Of a stretch of 64,000 nt of DNA, positions 17,576-24,582 are shown in pieces. Source of the stretch: an uncultured Latescibacterota bacterium (GTDB taxonomy: Bacteria > Latescibacterota > UBA2968 > UBA8231). The position numbers and the translations under genes are program-made. How positions within the stretch are numbered: the first letter of the stretch is position 1; every line of letters starts with the position of its first letter. The stretch covers positions 2,418,001-2,482,000 of the forward strand of contig OY282352.1 of NCBI GenBank assembly GCA_958295495.1, written 5' to 3'. The notes under the pieces were generated by a model that saw only the letters and a program-made list of their open reading frames with translations, was not told where the DNA came from and did no database searches.

Positions 17576-18663
17576 GTGGCGATCACGACCTGCGCTGGAT
17601 TGATGGCTTGATACTGGGCTTTGTGCGCCGTGATTTCAAATGCCTCCGGCACCTTATCGATCCCCTCTAGCACGTGCCGGATGGTGGGTTTCATGCTGAT
17701 GCGCCCCGAGGCCACCAGCCGCACTGTGTACTCTAGATGGGCCTGCGAGCTGATGTCCGGGAAAAGGTAGCGCAAGCTGCGCTCCCTCATCAGGTCCACA
17801 TTTAGTTCTAGGGGGGCTCCAAACCAAGAGATGCCCACCAACTTGCCGCCGGAGCGCACCGCGTGCATGGCCTGCTTGAGCGCCCGGTCCCCGGCTAGTC
17901 CCTGTTTGACGCTGCCGCCGGCGCACTCGAAGACCACGTCTGCGCCCTCGCCGCCAGTCAGGTCGCGGATGGCCTCGACCGGATCGTCCTGCTTGGCGTT
18001 GATTGCGCGATCGGCCCCCAATGCCAACGAAAGCTGGCAAGCTTCGGGCCGCACATCCACGGTGATGAGCTGGCCTGCGCCGCAGGCGCGTGCAGCCTGC
18101 ATGCTCTCGATGCCCATGCTGCCTTGGCCAAAGACGGCGACGGAATCGCCCGGCCGGATCTGCGCGGTCTCGACTGCGGCGATGCTGTCGCTCAGCGATT
18201 GCAGAGTGGCGGCCTCGCTGTCCGAGATGCGGTCATCGACTTTGACCAGCGCGATGGCCGGGAGCAGGGCGCGCTCGGCAAAGCAGCCGGGCAGTTGGAA
18301 GCCGATGATCGGGCCGCGCCGACAGTCGTCGCTGCGTTGGGAGTGGCATAGAGAGCAGTCGCCGCAGGGTAGCTTGGCGCGGGCCGCCACGCGGTCGCCG
18401 GGTGCGTACCCCGCGACGGCCGACCCGACTTCTACAATCCGGGCACAAAACTCGTGGCCGAAGAGCTGGAGTGGCGCGTCTGTCTCCAGCCGGCTCTTGA
18501 CGTGGTCGTACGCCAAGGTTGGAATCCCAAAGGCGAGCTGGGCTTCGGTCGCGCTGGGCTGAACGACCAGCGGCTCAACTAGCACGTGGTCGGGCGGGCA
18601 GGCCGGCAGCTCAATGTCGTCGAGCCGCATGTCGCCGAAGGCATAGAAACGCCAGGCTTTCAT
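17572..18663 (-). CDS. Zinc-dependent medium-chain alcohol/sugar dehydrogenase
   Basis: 363 aa. 'GHEFCARIVEVGSAVAGYAPGDRVAA' gives the GroES-like catalytic zinc region, 'CGDCSLCHSQRSDDC' the four-cysteine structural zinc lobe, and 'VAVFGQGSMGIESMQAARACGA' the Rossmann NAD(P) site. It is similar in plan to threonine or L-idonate dehydrogenases. The substrate is not determinable from sequence. Confidence 0.9.
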   Translation of the reverse strand: MKAWRFYAFGDMRLDDIELPACPPDHVLVEPLVVQPSATEAQLAFGIPTLAYDHVKSRLETDAPLQLFGHEFCARIVEVGSAVAGYAPGDRVAARAKLPCGDCSLCHSQRSDDCRRGPIIGFQLPGCFAERALLPAIALVKVDDRISDSEAATLQSLSDSIAAVETAQIRPGDSVAVFGQGSMGIESMQAARACGAGQLITVDVRPEACQLSLALGADRAINAKQDDPVEAIRDLTGGEGADVVFECAGGSVKQGLAGDRALKQAMHAVRSGGKLVGISWFGAPLELNVDLMRERSLRYLFPDISSQAHLEYTVRLVASGRISMKPTIRHVLEGIDKVPEAFEITAHKAQYQAINPAQVVIAT

Positions 18664-18679
18664 GAGTTTTTTCCCAGAT

Positions 18680-18769
18680 TTAGTAGTGATAGCGACAAAT
18701 TAAGATAAAGAGGGTGTCTGAATCTATGCGGTAAATGAGGCGATGTTCTCGATTTTTATGCTCTATTGT
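18680..18769 (-). pseudogene. C-terminal fragment of a YoeB/RelE-type toxin
   Basis: Read leftward, the sequence encodes 'HKNREHRLIYRIDSDTLF' followed by 'ILICRYHY' and TAA at 18680. The 'EHRLxYR' and terminal 'CRYHY' are the catalytic C-terminus of YoeB-family mRNA interferases. An in-frame TAG precedes it by a few codons and no N-terminal half or antitoxin is found, so it is a relic. It sits between the dehydrogenase and the AAA/PD-(D/E)XK gene. Confidence 0.7.
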
Positions 18770-18846
18770 ACTCTGCTACCTCATATTTGGCGAATAGTGA
18801 GAGAGACAGCCGCGAATATGAGTCGTACTGGACATCTGCACCCCTG

Positions 18847-20394
18847 TCAGGCGCGTTCCACGTCAAACGCCGCCAGGTTGCGGGTGTCTTTGCTGAACTC
18901 CACGCCAATCAGATAAATCGGCTGGCCCAAGCCGCGATACTTGTCTGCGTAGCACCGTTCCTTTAACTGCGCCATTGCCGCGCCACCAGACGTCAACTCA
19001 ACCACCTTGAACTCGAACAAATAGACGTTGTCGTTGAACAAAACCGCCATGTCCAAGCGGCCGTGGCTGGTGCTGTCCTCCACCGCGATGTCCAATCCCA
19101 GCCCGGCGAAATAGGAATAGAACACGCTCGCATAATAGCCTTCGTAACGGGCGATGTCGTTGTTGTTATACCACTCGTAGGGAATGCTGGCGAAGAAGGC
19201 GTGGAACAGCGTTTCCAAGCCGGCGAAGTCGTTGGCCTCCAGCAGCCGGTAGAGCCGGACGCTGTTGGCCATCTGCCGCGTCGCATCGCGCACCAAGTAG
19301 CGCAGCAGGCTGCGGTTGAGGCTCTGGCGCACCTCCCGGTTGGGATAGCCCAAGCGATAGAGCCGCTCGCCGCCAAGCTCCTCGGCATCGGTGATGGTCA
19401 GATAGCCGGTCTGGAACAGCAGTGCCTCGGTCGCTATGTCATCGACATCAAAGGTCGATAGCAACTCGTCGCTGCCGACCATCTCACCCAGTGCTAGGGA
19501 ACTGACGTAGCGTTTGAACAGCGTTTCGACCAAGAACGTGGGGGTGCCGGTCTCGAACCAGTAGGCGTCGAATCGGCGCCGGCGGAAGAGCAGCAGGATG
19601 TCGAAGGGGTTGTACACCTTCTCGTCGCCCAGCCAACTGTAGCCGTTGTACCAGTCGCGGATCGCCTCCCGGTCGAGGCCGGGGAGCTCCGGCGCGAACA
19701 CTGCGTCCAAATCGGCGTCGGTGTAGCCGCAGAGGGCCGAGTACTCCGGTTCGAGGGTAATGTCGGTGAGGTTGTTGAGGCCAGAAAACAGGCTGACTTT
19801 GGAGAACTTGCTCACCCCGGTGATGAACGTGAAGCGGACGTGCGCGTCGCTGTCCTTGATCACTGCGTAGAGCCCGCGCAGAAAGTCGCGGTTGGCACGG
19901 GCGGTCTCCGGCACTTCCAGCGCATCGAGGATCGGCTTGTCGTATTCGTCGATCAGCACGGCGACGGGCTGCCCGGCTTGGTCGTGCAGTTCTTCGAGCA
20001 GGTGCGCGAATCGCTCCGGCCCGCTGGCGTAGTCCGACGCCACACCGGTTCGACGTTCGACCGCGTCCAATTGCGCCATCAGGTTGACCTCTACGTAGCC
20101 GGGCTCCTTGAAGTTGCCGCTGCCAAAGCTGAGCCGCAGGACCGGATGGCGCACCGACCAGTCCCAGCAGTCGTGGATATACAGCCCCTCGAACAGCGGC
20201 TCGTTGCCCTCGAACACCTCCTTGAGCGTGTCCAAGAACAGGCTCTTGCCGAAGCGCCGAGGGCGCGACAGGAAGTAGTGTTTTCCCTCGTTGAGTAGCC
20301 GGCGGATGTAGGCCGTCTTATCGACGTAGTAGCAGTTATCTTCGCGGACCTCGCGGAAGGTCTGAATGCCGATGGGCAGTCTGCGTTTGTTCAT
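18847..20394 (-). CDS. AAA-ATPase with C-terminal PD-(D/E)XK nuclease domain, copy 1
   Basis: 515 aa from the ATG at 20394, which has GGAGG upstream and overlaps the stop of a small upstream ORF (ATGA). The N-terminus 'LPIGIQTFREVREDNCYYVDKT' is the AAA-ATPase-like signature. Walker A 'SRPRRFGKSLF' (Lys50), Walker B 'AVLIDEYDKPI' (~residue 146), sensor 'FTFITGVSKFSKVSLFSGLNNL', and the PDDEXK_9 (DUF1703) end 'GRLDMAVLFND..YLFEFKVVE' (~residue 460) follow. The biological role of the family is unproven. It is the most divergent of four copies in this window and lacks the 10-12-residue N-terminal extension of the others. Confidence 0.9.
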   Translation of the reverse strand: MNKRRLPIGIQTFREVREDNCYYVDKTAYIRRLLNEGKHYFLSRPRRFGKSLFLDTLKEVFEGNEPLFEGLYIHDCWDWSVRHPVLRLSFGSGNFKEPGYVEVNLMAQLDAVERRTGVASDYASGPERFAHLLEELHDQAGQPVAVLIDEYDKPILDALEVPETARANRDFLRGLYAVIKDSDAHVRFTFITGVSKFSKVSLFSGLNNLTDITLEPEYSALCGYTDADLDAVFAPELPGLDREAIRDWYNGYSWLGDEKVYNPFDILLLFRRRRFDAYWFETGTPTFLVETLFKRYVSSLALGEMVGSDELLSTFDVDDIATEALLFQTGYLTITDAEELGGERLYRLGYPNREVRQSLNRSLLRYLVRDATRQMANSVRLYRLLEANDFAGLETLFHAFFASIPYEWYNNNDIARYEGYYASVFYSYFAGLGLDIAVEDSTSHGRLDMAVLFNDNVYLFEFKVVELTSGGAAMAQLKERCYADKYRGLGQPIYLIGVEFSKDTRNLAAFDVERA

Positions 20395-20510
20395 GGACGC
20401 ATCCTCCACTTTTCGCCCCAGATAGTGTAGGTGTGGCCGCCGGGGCCGGTGATCATTCCCACGCGGAGCAGGTCGCCGGGCGCGGTGCGCTGAAAGCGTT
20501 GTTGGGCCAT
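20391..20510 (-). CDS. 39-codon ORF coupled to AAA/PD-(D/E)XK copy 1
   Basis: ATG at 20510 has GGAGGAAT upstream, the best ribosome site nearby; its TGA overlaps the ATPase start as ATGA. The product begins 'MAQQRFQRTAPGDLLRVGMI' and continues 'TGPGGHTYTIWG'. The 'LRVGMITGPGGH' part looks like the first Rossmann strand of a Gfo/Idh-type dehydrogenase, so this may be a gene stump reused as a leader ORF. It is too short for a firm call. Confidence 0.4.
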   Translation of the reverse strand: MAQQRFQRTAPGDLLRVGMITGPGGHTYTIWGEKWRMRP

Positions 20511-20598
20511 GATTCCTCCGAGGAGACGAAGGTTTGCGTGCGGCGAGCCTGAATGGTACTATATCCGCACTTCTTGTCAAAATCCACAGGATGCGGCC

Positions 20599-20712
20599 GT
20601 GAGAATCACCGCAACCAAAGCCTACAAATTCAGCGTCCCCACGGGCTACGACACCGATGAGCTGACTTCCTTGCGCGGTATCGCTTTTCCCCAACAGAAA
20701 GAGGTCGGGTAA
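20599..20712 (+). pseudogene. 37-codon stump resembling an enolase-superfamily N-terminus
   Basis: GTG at 20599 opens 'MRITATKAYKFSVPTG', followed by 'YDTDELTSLRGIAFPQQKEVG' and TAA whose last base starts the next ATG (TAATG). The first 16 residues match the capping-domain start of mandelate racemase-like enzymes; the rest of such a gene is absent. It may now serve as a translationally coupled leader for the cyclotransferase gene. Confidence 0.45.
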
Positions 20713-21164
20713 TGGCCGAATTGCTCTACTTCGCCTATGGGTCCAACTTGCTCAAGCACCAGATGCAGGCCCGCTGCCCGGGTGCCCGTCTCCACTCTGT
20801 GGTGCGCGTACAAGGCTACGAGCTGTGTTTTCCGATGATCTCCTTCACGCGCAGCGGCATGGGCGTGGCCAGCATCCGGCCCAACGAGGACGCTTATGTC
20901 GAAGGCGTCATATACGAAATGACGCCGGACGACTTCAGACGCCTCGACCACTACGAAAGCGAGGGCACCAAGTACCGGCGGGACACGATAACCATACCTA
21001 AGCTCGGCGAAGTTTGGACTTATTTTCCCCGCCTCGACGCCGGACACCACTATCCGCCCTCGGAGGAATACCTCAACGCCGTGATTGAGGGAGCTACCGA
21101 ACACGGACTTTCCGCCGAGTACATCGCCACCTTACGCGCCTTTTGGGACAAAGAACTGGAGTGA
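20712..21164 (+). CDS. Gamma-glutamylcyclotransferase-like (AIG2/GGCT) protein
   Basis: 150 aa. 'LLYFAYGSNLLKHQM' is the substrate-binding YGSNL loop, and 'RLDHYESEGTKYRRD' carries the catalytic Glu. The family releases 5-oxoproline from gamma-glutamyl amines or peptides. It is followed four bases later by a phytanoyl-CoA dioxygenase-like gene, so the two are likely cotranscribed. Confidence 0.88.
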   Translation: MAELLYFAYGSNLLKHQMQARCPGARLHSVVRVQGYELCFPMISFTRSGMGVASIRPNEDAYVEGVIYEMTPDDFRRLDHYESEGTKYRRDTITIPKLGEVWTYFPRLDAGHHYPPSEEYLNAVIEGATEHGLSAEYIATLRAFWDKELE

Positions 21165-21168
21165 TCTA

Positions 21169-22056
21169 ATGGCCCAGCAAACCATGCTCAACATTGAGTC
21201 TTTCGTCGATTCCACACCCCTGCTCGACGCGCCCGACGCCTTGCGCGAGCGCGCAGCCGAGCAGGGCTATTTGTTCTTTCGCTCGCTGCTGGACTCAGAG
21301 TCGGTGCTCGACCTGCGCCGCCAAATCCTCGAAGTCTGTCGGCAGCACGGCTGGCTCGACGACGACGCGCCCCTGATGGACGGAGTCGTGCGCGACGGAC
21401 AGCTTTTCATCGAAGGTCACTCGCCCGAGTGGATCGCCTTTTACATTGATGTCCAGCGGTTGCGCGCCTTCAACGCCTTGGCTTTGCACCCGGCGATCTT
21501 GGCGATGTTTGCCACGCTCTTTGGCGAGGAGGCCCTGCCCCACAGCCGCAATATCTGCCGCGTAATTTTCCCCAACGCCCTCGCGCACACCACTCCCCCG
21601 CACCAAGACAATTTCTACATCGGCGGCACTGACGAGACGTGGACTGCTTGGATCCCGGCCGGCGACTGCCCGGCCGCGCTGGGCAGCTTGGCGGTGGCAC
21701 CGGGCAGCCACAAGCTGGGCAAACTAGGCGTTACAAAGGCGACCGGTGCCGGCGGCCATGCCATCGCGCTGCCCGAGGACACGCTGTGGGCGGGCGGCGA
21801 CTTTTGCGCCGGCGACGTGCTGATATGCCACAGTCTCACCGCGCATCAGGGCCAAGACAACCAAAGCGGCGATCGCCTGCGCATCTCGCTCGACTATCGC
21901 TATCAGCCCATGAGCCACCCGGTGCGCGAAGACTCGCTGGAGCCGCACATGCACTTTACGGATTGGGAGGACATTTACGCCAAGTGGGACGCGGACGACC
22001 CGCTCAAGTACTATTGGCGGGCGTGGGATTTGCAGATCAACGCCCGCATTCGGTAG
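21169..22056 (+). CDS. Phytanoyl-CoA dioxygenase (PhyH) family protein
   Basis: 295 aa from the ATG at 21169, just after the cyclotransferase stop; an upstream in-frame start lies inside that gene. Fe(II) ligands appear as His-x-Asp in 'PPHQDNFYIGG' and the distal His in 'HSLTAHQGQDN', with Arg for 2-oxoglutarate in 'GDRLRISLDYRY'. It is a 2-oxoglutarate-dependent hydroxylase of unknown substrate, as is common in Poribacteria- and Latescibacterota-like genomes. Confidence 0.9.
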   Translation: MAQQTMLNIESFVDSTPLLDAPDALRERAAEQGYLFFRSLLDSESVLDLRRQILEVCRQHGWLDDDAPLMDGVVRDGQLFIEGHSPEWIAFYIDVQRLRAFNALALHPAILAMFATLFGEEALPHSRNICRVIFPNALAHTTPPHQDNFYIGGTDETWTAWIPAGDCPAALGSLAVAPGSHKLGKLGVTKATGAGGHAIALPEDTLWAGGDFCAGDVLICHSLTAHQGQDNQSGDRLRISLDYRYQPMSHPVREDSLEPHMHFTDWEDIYAKWDADDPLKYYWRAWDLQINARIR

Positions 22057-22062
22057 GTATCG

Positions 22063-23172
22063 CTACGCCGGTGCTTTTGCTTGATTGTCGATTCCGACCG
22101 CGTCTTCCACCCGGGCAAACCCATCGCGCTCCAACAGGCACGCCAACCCCGCGTTGATTTGCCGCACGACCCCCGGCCCCCTGAAAACCAACGCTGAGTA
22201 TAGCTGCACGAGCGAAGCCCCGAGGCGAATTTTGCGGTAGGCGTCGCGGGCCGAGGAAATCCCCCCCACGCCGATGATCGCGTGCCGCTGGCGGTCAATT
22301 CGCCCGTACCAGAAGCGCACGGTCTCGTCGATCAGGGCTTGAACGGGCCGGCCGCACAAGGTTCCGGGCAGGGAGGCTAGGAGGTGGGTTGGCGACTGGA
22401 GCGGATAGTTCGTTCCCGGCGGCAGGTTGAAAATGAAGCCCTTGACGAAAGCAAACGGATCGACCGTCTCCAGCATCCAGTTCAGCCGCGCCGGGTCGGT
22501 GTGCGCGGTGAGCTTGAGAAAGATCGGCGGCAGGTCGTCGATGGCAGCGCATTCGCGCAGCAAGTCGCGCAGGTGATCCCCGCCGGCGAATGGGCTGACG
22601 CCGCCGGTCGTGTTCGGACAATTGAGATTGAACGCGATGTAAGAGGCCCGCCCCACAAAGGGCACTAGGGCCGCGGCTAGCTCGGCCACGACCGCATCGG
22701 GCGCAACGGCCTGCCCGGTATTGGTTTCGACTAGGTTGATCCCCAAGGGCACGGCCGTTGGCCGCTGGGACACGCGATTTGCCACGACCGCGGCCCCGTC
22801 GTTGGGCACCCCATAGTTGACCACAATGGCCTCGTCCAACGGCAGGCGGAACAAGCGAGGCCGCGGATTCCCAGCCGAAGGATGCGCCGATACCGACCCC
22901 ACCTCCACGAACCCAAAGCCCATGGCCGCAAGTGCTTGGATCACCCGGCCGTTCTTGTCGAACCCGGCGGCCATGCCCAGCGGATTGGCAAAGCGCAAAC
23001 CGCCCACTTGGATCGTCAACCGCGCGTCCGCAAAGGCAAAGAGGCTGGAAAGCAGATGGCGGCCAAGCGCGAAAGAACCGACCCGCTCGCCAAGCGCGAG
23101 GGTTTGCTCGTGGATGCGCTCTGGATCGCAGCGGAACAAGAGAGGGCGGACGAAGCGTTGGTATGCGTTCAT
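22063..23172 (-). CDS. pyrD: Dihydroorotate dehydrogenase, class 2-like
   Basis: 369 aa from the ATG at 23172 ('MNAYQRFVRPLLFRCDPERIHEQTL', the membrane-associated N-terminal helices of quinone-dependent PyrD). FMN-binding 'GMAAGFDKNG', 'GFVEVGSVSAHP', 'FLKLTAHT' and 'IIGVGGISSARDAYRKIRLGASLVQLYSAL' are present. It oxidises dihydroorotate to orotate in pyrimidine synthesis. At the catalytic-base position the motif is 'NLNCPNT': Cys where Escherichia coli class 2 has Ser. Confidence 0.92.
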   Translation of the reverse strand: MNAYQRFVRPLLFRCDPERIHEQTLALGERVGSFALGRHLLSSLFAFADARLTIQVGGLRFANPLGMAAGFDKNGRVIQALAAMGFGFVEVGSVSAHPSAGNPRPRLFRLPLDEAIVVNYGVPNDGAAVVANRVSQRPTAVPLGINLVETNTGQAVAPDAVVAELAAALVPFVGRASYIAFNLNCPNTTGGVSPFAGGDHLRDLLRECAAIDDLPPIFLKLTAHTDPARLNWMLETVDPFAFVKGFIFNLPPGTNYPLQSPTHLLASLPGTLCGRPVQALIDETVRFWYGRIDRQRHAIIGVGGISSARDAYRKIRLGASLVQLYSALVFRGPGVVRQINAGLACLLERDGFARVEDAVGIDNQAKAPA

Positions 23173-23271
23173 TATGTTATTTCCGAGGGCTGCCACCTTT
23201 TGTCGTTAGCTTATATGCGGGCGAGGACGCCCGCGCACCCAAGGCGACGCTCAAGCGGTTCGCTCTATAAT

Positions 23272-23455
23272 TAACTGATGTTACCCATCGTCCTGCCAGT
23301 GCGATCGCACTGGCCGCTCTAGAGATGCTGTTCACGCCTAACCTCACGCCAGCCCCACAAATTGGCCGATTTGTGAGGCAAATACAACATACAAAGGACG
23401 ACCTACCCACCGCCGGAAGCGACCGACGCTACATCAGGCGGCGTAACGTCAGTTA
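23272..23455. repeat. MITE-like element with TAACTGAYGTTAC ends, family 2, copy 2
   Basis: The left end TAACTGATGTTAC (23272-23284) and right end GTAACGTCAGTTA (23443-23455) match the element at 11768-11899. A perfect 18-base palindrome, CCAGTGCGATCGCACTGG, lies at 23296-23313. The interiors of the two copies otherwise differ and have no ORF. The element fills the gap between pyrD and a dehydrogenase gene that diverge from each other. Confidence 0.7.
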
Positions 23456-23547
23456 GTACGTTGTTTGACAAATACGCATTTGTAGGGTGGGTTGCAAACG
23501 CCCGTCCATGTCAACGCGACTTAACCTCTCTCATAGGAGTTTACCTC

Positions 23548-24582
23548 ATGCCGCTCGAATTGATTGCCGACCGCCCCGGCCACGCTGTCTTGAGTTCGTA
23601 CCAAGAACCGCCCTTAGCTCCAGACGAAGTTCGCGTCCAAAGCCTCTTCAGCTCGGTCAAGCACGGCACTGAGCTGCGCGGCTTCCGCGCTGACACGCCC
23701 GACGCCTCCGACCGCTGGGACGGCGAGCTGCGCCTGCACCGCCGCGGCGAATCCGTGGCCAGTGGCTTCCCCCGCCGCCTCGGGAATATGTGCTTGGGCG
23801 CGGTCGTCCAAGCGGGTGGTGAGGTTGCCACGCTGCGGGAAGGCGACCGAGTCTTCGCGCATTTGCCCATCCGCGAGACGCACACTGTAGCGGCGGTGCG
23901 CGTGCAAAAGGCCCCCGACGGAATTTCGCCGCAAGCCGTCATGTATTGGGATCCGGCCGATTTTGCCGTCGGCGCGGTGCGCGATGGCGCAGTGCGCTTG
24001 GGAGACCGCGTCGCCGTCTTTGGACTTGGTGCCATCGGGTTGATGGTCGCGCAGGCAGCGCGTCTGTGCGGGGCTCGTTGGGTAGCGGTCGTCGATCCCA
24101 TTGAGCGCCGACGCGCCGCAGCCCTGCGCCACAACGCCGACTTGGCGCTGGACCCGGGGACAATGGACGCCGGCTTGGAAATCAAGCAGCACACCGACAA
24201 AATCGGCGCGGACATCGCCTTTGAAACGAGTGGTTCCTACCGCGCGTTTGAAGACGCCCTGCGCGCCACCTGCTACGCTGGCACCTTGGTCTCGACCGCG
24301 TACTACCACGGGGAGCAGGGCTTGCGCTTGGCCGGCGAGTGGCACCGCAACCGCATTCAGGCCGTCTCCAGCCGCGCTTGCAGCGAGCCTTTGCCGCAGG
24401 CGAGTTGGAATTTCGCCCGCATCCGCGCGGAGTCGCTGGCCCTGTTGGTCGCAGGCCGTTTGCAAGCCGACGACCTCATCGACCCGATTGTGCCCTTTGT
24501 GCAGGCGGCCGACGCTTATATGGAGATCAACCAGTATCCCGAGCGTTCGATCAAGCTGGGCATTGACCACGGGTTGGCGTAG
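23548..24582 (+). CDS. Medium-chain dehydrogenase/reductase (MDR superfamily)
   Basis: 344 aa; the ATG at 23548 has AGGAG upstream. The GroES-like half runs to 'GDRVFAHLPIRETHTV', the Rossmann half has 'VAVFGLGAIGLMVAQAARLCGARWVAVVD' and 'IAFETSGSYRAFEDAL'. The four-cysteine structural zinc lobe is absent and the first residues keep only 'SSVKHGTEL' at the catalytic loop, as in threonine-dehydrogenase-like and BchC-like members. The substrate is unknown. Confidence 0.88.
   Translation: MPLELIADRPGHAVLSSYQEPPLAPDEVRVQSLFSSVKHGTELRGFRADTPDASDRWDGELRLHRRGESVASGFPRRLGNMCLGAVVQAGGEVATLREGDRVFAHLPIRETHTVAAVRVQKAPDGISPQAVMYWDPADFAVGAVRDGAVRLGDRVAVFGLGAIGLMVAQAARLCGARWVAVVDPIERRRAAALRHNADLALDPGTMDAGLEIKQHTDKIGADIAFETSGSYRAFEDALRATCYAGTLVSTAYYHGEQGLRLAGEWHRNRIQAVSSRACSEPLPQASWNFARIRAESLALLVAGRLQADDLIDPIVPFVQAADAYMEINQYPERSIKLGIDHGLA

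Noticed and set aside
20514..20694. N-terminal extension of ATPase copy 1 up to 20694
   Set aside because: The extra residues are out-of-family, overlap two other starts and bypass the good ribosome site at 20394.
23614..24570. 318-codon minus-strand frame opposite the MDR gene
   Set aside because: The sense strand encodes a clear GroES/Rossmann dehydrogenase; the antisense frame has no recognisable domain.
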